A stretch of DNA of 64,000 bases from assembly GCA_015061685.1 (NCBI GenBank), contig SUWD01000001.1, positions 62,001-126,000 of the forward strand. The letters are read 5' to 3'. The position numbers and the translations under genes were made by a program. Origin of the DNA: Lentisphaerota bacterium. GTDB lineage: Bacteria > Verrucomicrobiota > Lentisphaeria > Victivallales > Victivallaceae. The notes under the pieces were generated by a model. It saw nothing but the letters and a program-made list of their open reading frames with translations, had not been told where the DNA came from and did not search any database. This document shows, in pieces, positions 43,880-51,036 of the stretch (position 1 is the first letter of the stretch; every line of letters begins with the position of its first letter).

Positions 43880-44006
43880 TCCATCTCCCAGTGCCATCTA
43901 AAAAAACAACGCATCTCGCAAGAGGTGCGTTGTTTTATTTTGGATGTGAGGGAGATCACGGCGCAAGCCGGGGAAGGCATGAAATGCCGGGGAGTCGAAT
44001 CATCTG
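43880..44006 (+). repeat. right direct repeat and diverged 168-bp unit
   Basis: 43880-43897 repeats TCCATCTCCCAGTGCCAT. The sequence then continues as a diverged copy of the tRNA-Tyr-derived unit, including its terminator hairpin (AACGCATCTC-GCAA-GAGGTGCGTT, 43908-43931). From 44007 to 44215 I see no further gene or element. Confidence 0.7.
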
Positions 44007-44215
44007 CTGTTCCGGGATATGGTCTTTATCAGTTATTTTATCAACCACACGACAGAACAGTGCGTTTCGGCAAAAACAGAAGCACGAGAAGTGTAATAAT
44101 GTTGATAATAATCTTTTTCATTGTATTTAATAAGTGTACCACCATTTTTCTTTTCATGCCAAGCCCCAAAAGAAAAATTTTCACCGATTTTTTTAAGGAA
44201 TCCGATTTTTTGCCC

Positions 44216-44243
44216 TTGACAAAACAAAAAATAATGGTACATT
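44216..44243 (+). promoter_or_regulatory. promoter of the ilv operon
   Basis: TTGACA, 16 bp, TACATT, 31 bp before the first leader peptide. Confidence 0.65.
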
Positions 44244-44274
44244 AGAAAGTGTTTTGAAACAAAACGAGGAAAAA

Positions 44275-44361
44275 ATGAAACAGTTTTTCAACAACATTAA
44301 CAGCGTGATTATTATTATCGCCGCCATTATTATCGGCTGCGATACGGCTGGTTATTGTTGA
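44275..44361 (+). CDS. ilvL1: ilv leader peptide 1 (isoleucine-rich)
   Basis: A 28-codon reading frame too short for usual gene finding. GAGGA lies five bases before the ATG. Residues 11-20 are VIIIIAAIII; in all 8 Ile codons (6 ATT, 2 ATC), 1 Val, no Leu. It ends 28 bp before an intrinsic terminator. This is the layout of a ribosome-mediated attenuator that senses charged tRNA-Ile. Its last codons (44345-44358) can pair with the terminator loop and arms (44399-44412), forming an antiterminator when a ribosome stalls on the Ile codons. The peptide itself probably has no other function. Confidence 0.85.
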   Translation: MKQFFNNINSVIIIIAAIIIGCDTAGYC

Positions 44362-44389
44362 GAGAAACGGTACAGAAAATAGAAGTTCA

Positions 44390-44426
44390 AACCTCTCTGC
44401 GGTAATCAGCCGCAGAGAGGTTTTTT
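44390..44426 (+). terminator. ilv attenuator 1 terminator
   Basis: Perfect 13-bp stem AACCTCTCTGCGG/CCGCAGAGAGGTT (44390-44402, 44410-44422), loop TAATCAG, and six T's. Confidence 0.93.
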
Positions 44427-44444
44427 GTTTGACAGGAATAAAAA

Positions 44445-44594
44445 ATGAATACGATGAAGTTTGAAAACAGTTTCAGCAATATCCCGGCACTCTTTGTGTC
44501 CGGTTCCTTTGTCGTATCCATTGCCATCGCCATCGCCATTATTATTTCCATTATTATCAGCGTAATTATTATTACGCCGCCCGGCATGGCATAG
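44445..44594 (+). CDS. ilvL2: ilv leader peptide 2 (isoleucine-rich)
   Basis: A 49-codon reading frame 18 bp after the first attenuator's T run, with AGGA before its ATG. Residues 23-43 hold 12 Ile and 3 Val (VVSIAIAIAIIISIIISVIII is 21 residues, given here as VVSIAIAIAI then IISIIISVIII); total 13 Ile, 4 Val, 1 Leu. It ends 26 bp before a second terminator. Its last codons (44581-44590) can pair with the terminator's 5' arm (44622-44631). It can be translated only in transcripts that passed attenuator 1. Confidence 0.85.
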   Translation: MNTMKFENSFSNIPALFVSGSFVVSIAIAIAIIISIIISVIIITPPGMA

Positions 44595-44620
44595 ACAAAA
44601 AAATTTCAACCTTGAATCAC

Positions 44621-44657
44621 AGCCCTGCCGGAGAAAAGATTTCCGGCAGGGCTTTTT
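44621..44657 (+). terminator. ilv attenuator 2 terminator
   Basis: Perfect 12-bp stem AGCCCTGCCGGA/TCCGGCAGGGCT (44621-44632, 44642-44653), loop GAAAAGATT, then TTTT and an AT-rich tail, 33 bp before ilvB. Confidence 0.93.
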
Positions 44658-44690
44658 AATTTTAATCAACGCAAATTCAGGAATACACAA

Positions 44691-46346
44691 ATGAAAAGAT
44701 CAGGAGCTCAAATCGTTATCGAATCCTTGTGCCGCAACAAGGTCAAAACCGTTTTCGGTTATCCGGGCGGGGCAGTTCTTCCCATCTATGATGAACTGTA
44801 TAAAAACTCCCACCGCCTGAACCATGTATTGTGCGCCCATGAGCAGAATGCGGCTCATGCGGCGGATGGTTTCGCCCGGGTTACCGGTAAACCTGGCGTG
44901 GTCATTTCCACCAGCGGTCCGGGAGCAACCAATCTGGTAACCGGCATCGCCAATGCTTATCTGGACAGTGTGCCGCTGGTTGCCATTACCGGAAATGTGG
45001 CTGTTCCGCTTCTGGGCAAAGACAGTTTTCAGGAGGTCGATATCACCGGAATAACCCAGCCGATAGTCAAGCACAATTTTGCCGTGAGTGATGTAAAAGA
45101 GCTTTCCGGCATACTGGATGCGGCTTTTGAAATCGCTTCATCCGGCCGCCCCGGACCGGTGCTGGTGGATATCCCCAAAAGCATCCAGACCGATGTGTGC
45201 GACGAATCAGAATTTGTCGTGCAGGAACTCTTTTTCAACGATCTGCCGGAAGCGGATTTGAGTGCCGCAGTTGCCGCCATAACCGAAGCGGAACGCCCTC
45301 TGATCTATTCCGGTGGAGGCGTGGTTGCTTCCGGAGCAAGTGAGGAACTGCGTACTTTTGCCGAAAGGATATCCGCTCCGGTGGCTTTCAGCATGATGGG
45401 ATTGACCGCTTTACCTGCCGGACACCCGGCAAATCTGGGAATGTGCGGAATGCACGGCTCTCAAAGTTCAGCAAAACTGCAAAGTGAATGTGATCTTATC
45501 ATCGCTCTCGGAGTCCGTTTCTCCGACCGCGCCACCGGCAATACCGCCAAATACAAGCAAGGCAAAAAGTTGATCCATGTGGATATCGATCTATCTGAAA
45601 TCAATAAAAATACCGATACCGACATCGAGTTGTGCGGAGACGTGAAAACGGTTTTGCAGAAACTGCTTGTACTTTTGCCGCAGCAGTTCCGTCCCCAATG
45701 GCAGAAACAGGTTTCCGAAGCCAAAAAACTTGATTTGCCTCCCGAAGAAAACAGTCTCACTCCCCGGACTTTGCTGAAAACGGTTGCAAAATACTGTGAA
45801 GCAGATACCGTTGTCGCCACTGATGTCGGTCAGCACCAGATGTGGACGATGCAGTATTTTCCATTCCGTTCTCCCCGGACTTTGCTTACTTCCGGCGGGC
45901 TTGGCACGATGGGCTTCGGTCTTGGTGCGGCGATCGGAGGATGTATTGCCAATGACCGGGAAAGGACCGTTCTCTTTACCGGAGACGGCAGTTTCGGAAT
46001 GTGTCTGCAGGAACTTGCCACTGCGGTTTCACAAAAACTGCCGCTTTTGATCGTGATCTTCAATAACGGTGTTCTCGGTATGGTGCGTCAGTGGCAGACG
46101 ATGTTTTATGAACAACATTATTCCTCAACCACCTTGAACCGCAAAACCGATTTTCCCGCATTGGCAAAGGCCTTCGGTGCAGAAGGGAAAAAAGTCACTG
46201 CATTATCTGAATTGGAAAAGGCGTTGACCACTCTTGCACCGGACACACCGACGGTACTGGATTGTCAGCTTGATATGGATGAATTTGTCCTGCCCATGAT
46301 CCCGCCGGGCGGCAGTGTGCAGGATTTAGTAACCAGAAGGAATTGA
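44691..46346 (+). CDS. ilvB: acetolactate synthase large subunit
   Basis: A 551-aa thiamine-diphosphate and FAD enzyme making acetolactate and acetohydroxybutyrate, the first common step to Val, Leu and Ile. Catalytic Glu51 in AHEQNAAHAADGFAR, SGPGATN, FAD region MGLTALPAGHPANLGMCGMHG, and TDP motif GDGSFGM...NN near 432-460. These FAD and regulatory features mark the anabolic AHAS, not the catabolic ALS. AGGA precedes the ATG. First structural gene after the two attenuators. Confidence 0.96.
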   Translation: MKRSGAQIVIESLCRNKVKTVFGYPGGAVLPIYDELYKNSHRLNHVLCAHEQNAAHAADGFARVTGKPGVVISTSGPGATNLVTGIANAYLDSVPLVAITGNVAVPLLGKDSFQEVDITGITQPIVKHNFAVSDVKELSGILDAAFEIASSGRPGPVLVDIPKSIQTDVCDESEFVVQELFFNDLPEADLSAAVAAITEAERPLIYSGGGVVASGASEELRTFAERISAPVAFSMMGLTALPAGHPANLGMCGMHGSQSSAKLQSECDLIIALGVRFSDRATGNTAKYKQGKKLIHVDIDLSEINKNTDTDIELCGDVKTVLQKLLVLLPQQFRPQWQKQVSEAKKLDLPPEENSLTPRTLLKTVAKYCEADTVVATDVGQHQMWTMQYFPFRSPRTLLTSGGLGTMGFGLGAAIGGCIANDRERTVLFTGDGSFGMCLQELATAVSQKLPLLIVIFNNGVLGMVRQWQTMFYEQHYSSTTLNRKTDFPALAKAFGAEGKKVTALSELEKALTTLAPDTPTVLDCQLDMDEFVLPMIPPGGSVQDLVTRRN

Positions 46347-46349
46347 AAA

Positions 46350-46598
46350 ATGGAACGCTTTATAGTCGAACTTACCGTCGCCAACCATTGCGGAGTGCTG
46401 AACCGGATCACCGGACTTTATGCCAAACGCAAGTACAACATTGACAGTCTGACGGTTCACGAAAGCAGTGATCCGGCTCTGTCGGTCATGCGGATATCTT
46501 CCCGTGGTAATGCCGCCATCCAAAGTCAGATGACGCGGCAGTTACGCAAACTTTTTGATGTCAAAACAGTTGTTTTATTAAATAACTCAATGCTCTGA
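46350..46598 (+). CDS. ilvN: acetolactate synthase small subunit (single ACT domain)
   Basis: An 82-aa ACT-domain regulatory subunit (FIVELTVANHCGVLNRITGLYAKRKYNIDSL), three bases after ilvB. Such subunits activate AHAS and confer feedback inhibition, usually by valine. It has only the ACT domain, like E. coli IlvN/IlvM (87-96 aa), and lacks the second domain of IlvH (about 160 aa). The Val-binding Gly/Asn positions look conserved (ANHCGVLNR), so feedback control is plausible. Confidence 0.9.
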   Translation: MERFIVELTVANHCGVLNRITGLYAKRKYNIDSLTVHESSDPALSVMRISSRGNAAIQSQMTRQLRKLFDVKTVVLLNNSML

Positions 46599-46631
46599 AA
46601 AAAACCAACTTCAAAGAAAGGAAAAAAGAAA

Positions 46632-47621
46632 ATGAGCAAGATGTACTACGACAACGACTGCAACAAAAAACTTCTCAACAATCTGACTGTCGCCGTGATC
46701 GGTTACGGCAGTCAGGGACACGCCCACGCCCGGAATCTGCGGGACAGCGGAGTCAACGTGGTGGTCGGACTTTATGAAAACTCCAAGAGTGCCGCTGTTG
46801 CCAAAGCTGACGGATTTGAAGTTTTGAATACTCCCGATGCGGTCAAAAAAGCCGACTGGGTAATGATGCTGGTCAACGATGAAAAAATGCGTTCCATCTA
46901 TGAAAATGGCGTCCGTGACAATCTCCGGGACGGTATGACTTTGAGCTTTGCCCACGGATTCAATGTTCACTTCAAAGAGATCGTCCCCCCCGATTTTGTC
47001 AACGTTGTGATGATCGCCCCCAAAGGACCGGGACACACTGTCCGCAGTCAGTTCGTTGAGGGCAAAGGCGTTCCCTGTCTGGTTGCGGTTGAGCAAAATG
47101 CAAGTGGAAACGCCATGGAACTGGCTCTGGCTTATGCCGCAGGTCTCGGAGCGGGTCGTGCCGGAATCCTTGAAACCACTTTCAAAGAGGAAACCGAAAC
47201 TGACCTTTTTGGTGAACAGGCGGTCTTGTGCGGCGGTGTCACCGCTTTGATGCAAGCCGGTTTTGAAACTCTGGTCGAAGCCGGTTATAAACCCGAAAGT
47301 GCCTACTTTGAGTGTATCCATGAGATGAAACTCATCATCGATCTGGTGGTCAAAGGCGGATTTTCTTTCATGCGTTACAGCATCAGCGATACCGCTGAAT
47401 ACGGTGACTACAACACCGGACACCGTCTGATCACCGATGCCACCAAAGCGGAAATGAAAAAGGTGCTTTCCGAAATCCAGGATGGAACTTTCGCCCGCAA
47501 ATGGCTGAAAGAAAATGCCGACGGCAGACCGCTTTTTTCCAAACAGCGTGAAGCTGCCAAAGCTCATCAAATGGAAACCGTAGGCGCAGAACTGCGTGCA
47601 AAAATGAATTGGAATAAATGA
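46632..47621 (+). CDS. ilvC: ketol-acid reductoisomerase
   Basis: A 329-aa class I KARI converting acetolactate or acetohydroxybutyrate to the dihydroxy acid. Rossmann motif [17 protein letters not shown] (24-40), PKGPGHTVR, and the knotted C-terminal domain with metal ligands in [17 protein letters not shown] and [13 protein letters not shown]. Class I length. AAAGGAAAAAAG precedes the ATG. Its stop overlaps the ilvD start (ATGATG). Confidence 0.97.
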   Translation: MSKMYYDNDCNKKLLNNLTVAVIGYGSQGHAHARNLRDSGVNVVVGLYENSKSAAVAKADGFEVLNTPDAVKKADWVMMLVNDEKMRSIYENGVRDNLRDGMTLSFAHGFNVHFKEIVPPDFVNVVMIAPKGPGHTVRSQFVEGKGVPCLVAVEQNASGNAMELALAYAAGLGAGRAGILETTFKEETETDLFGEQAVLCGGVTALMQAGFETLVEAGYKPESAYFECIHEMKLIIDLVVKGGFSFMRYSISDTAEYGDYNTGHRLITDATKAEMKKVLSEIQDGTFARKWLKENADGRPLFSKQREAAKAHQMETVGAELRAKMNWNK

Positions 47622-49249
47622 TGAACAGTCATAAAATAACTTGCGGCGTAACTGCCGCTCCCCAGCGTGCCTTATTGGGTGCACTGGGTTATACTCCGGA
47701 ACAGATGACCCGTCCTCTGGTAGGCGTGGTCAACAGTTTCAATGAAGTTGTCCCCGGACACATGCACTTGCAGCAGATCGCCCGTGCAGTCAAAGACGGA
47801 GTCCTTGCCGCCGGCGGTACTCCGATGGAATTCAATACAGTTGCCGTCTGCGACGGTCTTGCCATGGGTCATGACGGTATGCATTACAGTCTTGCTTCAC
47901 GGGAATTGATCGCCGACAGTATTGAATGTATGGTAAAGGCACACTGCTTTGATGCATTGGTTTTCATCCCAAACTGCGACAAAGTCGTTCCCGGAATGCT
48001 GATGGCGGCGGCAAGATGCAATCTGCCGGCAGTTTTCGTTTCCGGCGGCCCCATGCTCTCTCTGGACGGGAAAGATCTCAATACCGTATTTGAGGCAGTG
48101 GGAGCAGTCAATGCCGGAAAGATGAGTGAAGCGGAACTTGCTGAAATCGAGTGTTCCAGTTGTCCCGGCTGCGGTTCATGTTCCGGGATGTTCACTGCCA
48201 ACAGCATGAATTGTCTCTGTGAAGCTATCGGCATGGCTCTGCCGGGGAATGGAACGATCCCCGCAGTTTATTCACAACGTACTCACCTTGCCAAACGTGC
48301 GGGAATGACCGTACTGGAACTCTTGAAAAATGATCTGCGTCCCCGGGACATCATGACGGCAAAAGCATTTCACAACGCCTTAACGGTGGATATGGCTCTG
48401 GGTTGCTCCACCAATACGGTTTTGCACTTGCCCGCCATTGCCGCTGAAGCCGGGGTGGAATTTGATCTGCATACCGTAAATGAAATCAGCTCCCGCACGC
48501 CCAATATGTGCCGTCTGGCTCCGGCAGGAAAACACCACATGCAAGACCTTCTCCGTGCCGGAGGGGTAACGGCGGTGATGAATCAGGTTGCCCATCTGCT
48601 GAACCTGGATGCCATGACCGTTTGCGGCAAAACCGTTGGCGAAGTCGTTGCCAATGCTGAAGTTAAAGATCCGGAGGTGATCCATCAATATTCTGCCGAG
48701 GGCGGACTTGCGGTACTCTACGGCAACCTCGCTCCTGACGGGGCGATCGTCAAACGGTGTGCCGTGAGACCGGAAATGCTGAAATTCACCGGCAAGGCTC
48801 GGGTGTTTGAGTGTGAAGAAGATGCGGTAAAAGCAATTCTGTCCGGATCGATCGTCAAGGGCGATTGCGTTGTCATCCGCAACGAAGGTCCTGCCGGCGG
48901 ACCGGGAATGAGGGAGATGCTTTCACCGACCAGTGCCATTGCCGGAATGGGATTGGACGCCGATGTGGCTCTCATCACTGACGGCAGATTTTCCGGAGCA
49001 ACAAGGGGGGCGGCGATAGGGCACGTTTCTCCGGAAGCCGTGTCCGGCGGCAATATCGCTCTGGTGGAGGAAGGGGATCTGATAAAAATAGATATTCCCA
49101 ATTATTCTCTGGAACTTCTGGTGGATGAAAACACCCTCGCAGCAAGACGGAGAAAAAAAGAGTTTGTTCCCAAACGGCAGTTGTCCGGTTACCTCAAGCG
49201 TTACGCCGCACTGGTATCATCCGCAGACAAGGGGGCAAAATTATGCTGA
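47618..49249 (+). CDS. ilvD: dihydroxy-acid dehydratase
   Basis: A 543-aa Fe-S dehydratase of the IlvD/Edd family making 2-ketoacids for Val, Ile and Leu. Cluster cysteines Cys120 (PNCDK) and Cys188 (CGSCSGM) are present. The site of the third family cysteine reads [10 protein letters not shown], without Cys, as in the subgroup common in firmicutes and archaea; in E. coli-type enzymes a Cys follows. Dehydratase motifs [14 protein letters not shown] and GRFSGATRG are intact. Overlaps ilvC by 4 bp and ilvA by 7 bp. Confidence 0.95.
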   Translation: MMNSHKITCGVTAAPQRALLGALGYTPEQMTRPLVGVVNSFNEVVPGHMHLQQIARAVKDGVLAAGGTPMEFNTVAVCDGLAMGHDGMHYSLASRELIADSIECMVKAHCFDALVFIPNCDKVVPGMLMAAARCNLPAVFVSGGPMLSLDGKDLNTVFEAVGAVNAGKMSEAELAEIECSSCPGCGSCSGMFTANSMNCLCEAIGMALPGNGTIPAVYSQRTHLAKRAGMTVLELLKNDLRPRDIMTAKAFHNALTVDMALGCSTNTVLHLPAIAAEAGVEFDLHTVNEISSRTPNMCRLAPAGKHHMQDLLRAGGVTAVMNQVAHLLNLDAMTVCGKTVGEVVANAEVKDPEVIHQYSAEGGLAVLYGNLAPDGAIVKRCAVRPEMLKFTGKARVFECEEDAVKAILSGSIVKGDCVVIRNEGPAGGPGMREMLSPTSAIAGMGLDADVALITDGRFSGATRGAAIGHVSPEAVSGGNIALVEEGDLIKIDIPNYSLELLVDENTLAARRRKKEFVPKRQLSGYLKRYAALVSSADKGAKLC

Positions 49250-50433
49250 CGCTGGATAAAGTTTACCGGGCACACCATCTGCTGAAAAGTGTGGCTCGCT
49301 ATACCGACATGATCGAAAGCAACAATCTCTCCGATGATTGCGATTTCCGTTTGAAAGCGGAAAATTTACAGTTGACCGGTTCATTCAAGCTGCGCGGGGC
49401 ATTTTTCAAAATAGCATCTTTGCCGCAGGATGACCGGGAGATCATCGCCTGTTCAGCAGGAAACCACTCCCAGGGAGTCTCCCTTGCCGCCGGGAAACTC
49501 AACCGCAAAGCAGTGATTTTCATGCCCAGTATCGCCCCAATTTCCAAAGTGGAGGCAACAAGAAAACTCGGTGCTGAAGTTCATCTGGTTGACGGGGTGT
49601 ATGATGATGCCTACCTTGCGGCAAATGAGTATTGCAAAAAAAACGGCGGCATCTTCGTTCATCCTTTTGATGATGAGGATGTCATTGCCGGACAGGGGAC
49701 TATCGCCCTTGAAATTCTTGAACAGTTTCCCGACGTGGATACTGTACTTGTTCCGGTGGGGGGAGGAGGATTATGTTCCGGAGTGGCATTTACCTTGAAA
49801 CAACTTAAACCGGATGTAAAGGTTTTCGGTGTTCAGGCCAAAGGAGCTTCCGGAATGTGTAAGGCTTTTACCGAAAAGCAGAGTGTTACATTGGATAAAG
49901 TTTCCACCTTTGCCGACGGTATTGCGGTGAAAACTCCCGGAGTTTTGACCAGAGAGCTGTGCTGTAAATATGTTGACGGTATGCTGACAGTAAGTGACGA
50001 TGAGATCGCAAGTGCCATATTGACTCTTATGGAAAAGCAGAAACTGGTCGCCGAAGGAGCCGGTGCGGTCGGCGTGGCGGCAGTACTGGCAAAGAAACTT
50101 GAACTCGCCGGGAAAAAAGTCTGTGCAGTCGTGTCAGGTGGAAATATCGATGTCAATATCCTTTCAAGAGTCATCAACCGGGGATTGCTTTCCAGCGGCA
50201 GAGTGGCGGAATTGAAAATCGCCATGCTGGATAAGCCCGGACAGCTGCGGGAAGTTTCTGCAATCATTGCCGATTGCGGAGCAAATGTCATTCAGGTCCG
50301 GCACGATCCGGGCGGCGAACACGCCGACATCATCGGCTGTTTCCTGCACATCAAAATGGAAACGAGAAACCGGGAACAGCTTATGCAGATAAGGCAGGCA
50401 ATATCCAAGGCCGGTTATCAGATATTGAATTAG
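49243..50433 (+). CDS. ilvA: threonine dehydratase with C-terminal ACT domain
   Basis: A 396-aa PLP enzyme converting threonine to 2-ketobutyrate, the committed step to isoleucine. PLP Lys49 in TGSFKLRGA, phosphate loop VGGGGLCSG near 170, and one ACT-like domain (~325-396: [31 protein letters not shown]). This is shorter than E. coli IlvA (514 aa, two ACT-like domains) and similar to the TdcB-like/short type. Location in the ilv operon argues for biosynthesis, with feedback sensing by the ACT domain. Overlaps ilvD by 7 bp. Confidence 0.93.
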   Translation: MLTLDKVYRAHHLLKSVARYTDMIESNNLSDDCDFRLKAENLQLTGSFKLRGAFFKIASLPQDDREIIACSAGNHSQGVSLAAGKLNRKAVIFMPSIAPISKVEATRKLGAEVHLVDGVYDDAYLAANEYCKKNGGIFVHPFDDEDVIAGQGTIALEILEQFPDVDTVLVPVGGGGLCSGVAFTLKQLKPDVKVFGVQAKGASGMCKAFTEKQSVTLDKVSTFADGIAVKTPGVLTRELCCKYVDGMLTVSDDEIASAILTLMEKQKLVAEGAGAVGVAAVLAKKLELAGKKVCAVVSGGNIDVNILSRVINRGLLSSGRVAELKIAMLDKPGQLREVSAIIADCGANVIQVRHDPGGEHADIIGCFLHIKMETRNREQLMQIRQAISKAGYQILN

Positions 50434-50445
50434 AAGGATTTTTCC

Positions 50446-50823
50446 ATGAAAGAAGTTATCTCAACCAATAATGCTCCGGCAGCAGTCGGACCATACTCTC
50501 AGGCAGTAAAATCAGGAAATTTGCTCTTCTGCTCCGGACAAATCGCACTTGATCCGGCAAGCGGAGTATTGACCGGAAGCGATATCAAAGCACAGACAGA
50601 ACAAGTTATGCAGAATATCTCCGCTCTTCTTGCCGCCTCCGGAGCGGGCTTTGACGATGTGGTGAAAACAACCTGTTTTCTTGCCGATATCAAAGACTTT
50701 GCCAATTTCAATGAGGTATATGCAAAATACTTCACCGGCAAACCCGCCCGCAGCTGTGTTGCAGTATCGGCTCTACCCAAAGGAGCTTTGGTCGAAGTGG
50801 AAGTTACCGCTGTTACCGTATAA
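50446..50823 (+). CDS. ridA: RidA family 2-iminobutanoate/2-iminopropanoate deaminase
   Basis: A 125-aa YjgF/YER057c/UK114 protein with the family end PARSCVAVSALPKGALVEVEVTAV (the Arg105 region binds the iminoacid carboxylate) and AVGPYSQAVKSGNLLFCSGQI near the N-terminus. RidA hydrolyses the reactive enamine/imine released by PLP dehydratases. It lies 12 bp after the IlvA-type gene whose by-product it detoxifies, so co-transcription makes metabolic sense. Last gene of the ilv operon. Confidence 0.95.
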   Translation: MKEVISTNNAPAAVGPYSQAVKSGNLLFCSGQIALDPASGVLTGSDIKAQTEQVMQNISALLAASGAGFDDVVKTTCFLADIKDFANFNEVYAKYFTGKPARSCVAVSALPKGALVEVEVTAVTV

Positions 50824-50864
50824 CCGTTATGCTCCGGAGTGCCGTCCGGCAATGCCGGAAAAAT

Positions 50865-50915
50865 AAAAAAGGGACTCTGCTTATCTCCGTCAAGATTTTG
50901 CAGCAGTCCCTTTTT
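50865..50915. terminator. bidirectional terminator after ridA
   Basis: AAAAAGGGACT pairs with AGTCCCTTTTT across a 28-nt loop that has an inner CTGC/GCAG stem. Ends the ilv operon. Confidence 0.8.
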
Positions 50916-50925
50916 CAAATCCGGT

Positions 50926-50954
50926 TTGCAAAAATAACGATATTGCAGTATATT
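50926..50954 (+). promoter_or_regulatory. promoter of the GH3 gene
   Basis: TTGCAA, 17 bp, TATATT. A leader of about 75 bp follows. Confidence 0.7.
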
Positions 50955-51036
50955 AAAGTTCTGTTGACAAGTCTTGTACTGCATCGCTCAAACATGACAG
51001 GAAGATGGACAGTTTTATAAAGGAAAACAGAATTTC

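Noticed and set aside
44387..44690. Minus-strand open frames across the ilv leader
   Set aside because: They are mirror images of the Ile-codon runs (ATT/ATC read as AAT/GAT) and of the terminators; no start signals.
44244..44690. T-box riboswitch for isoleucine
   Set aside because: No T-box sequence (TGGNACCGCG), no specifier loop stem; the leader contains translated Ile-rich frames instead.
50966..50971. TTGACA upstream of the GH3 gene as -35
   Set aside because: No acceptable -10 at 15-19 bp; the pair at 50926-50954 is much better.
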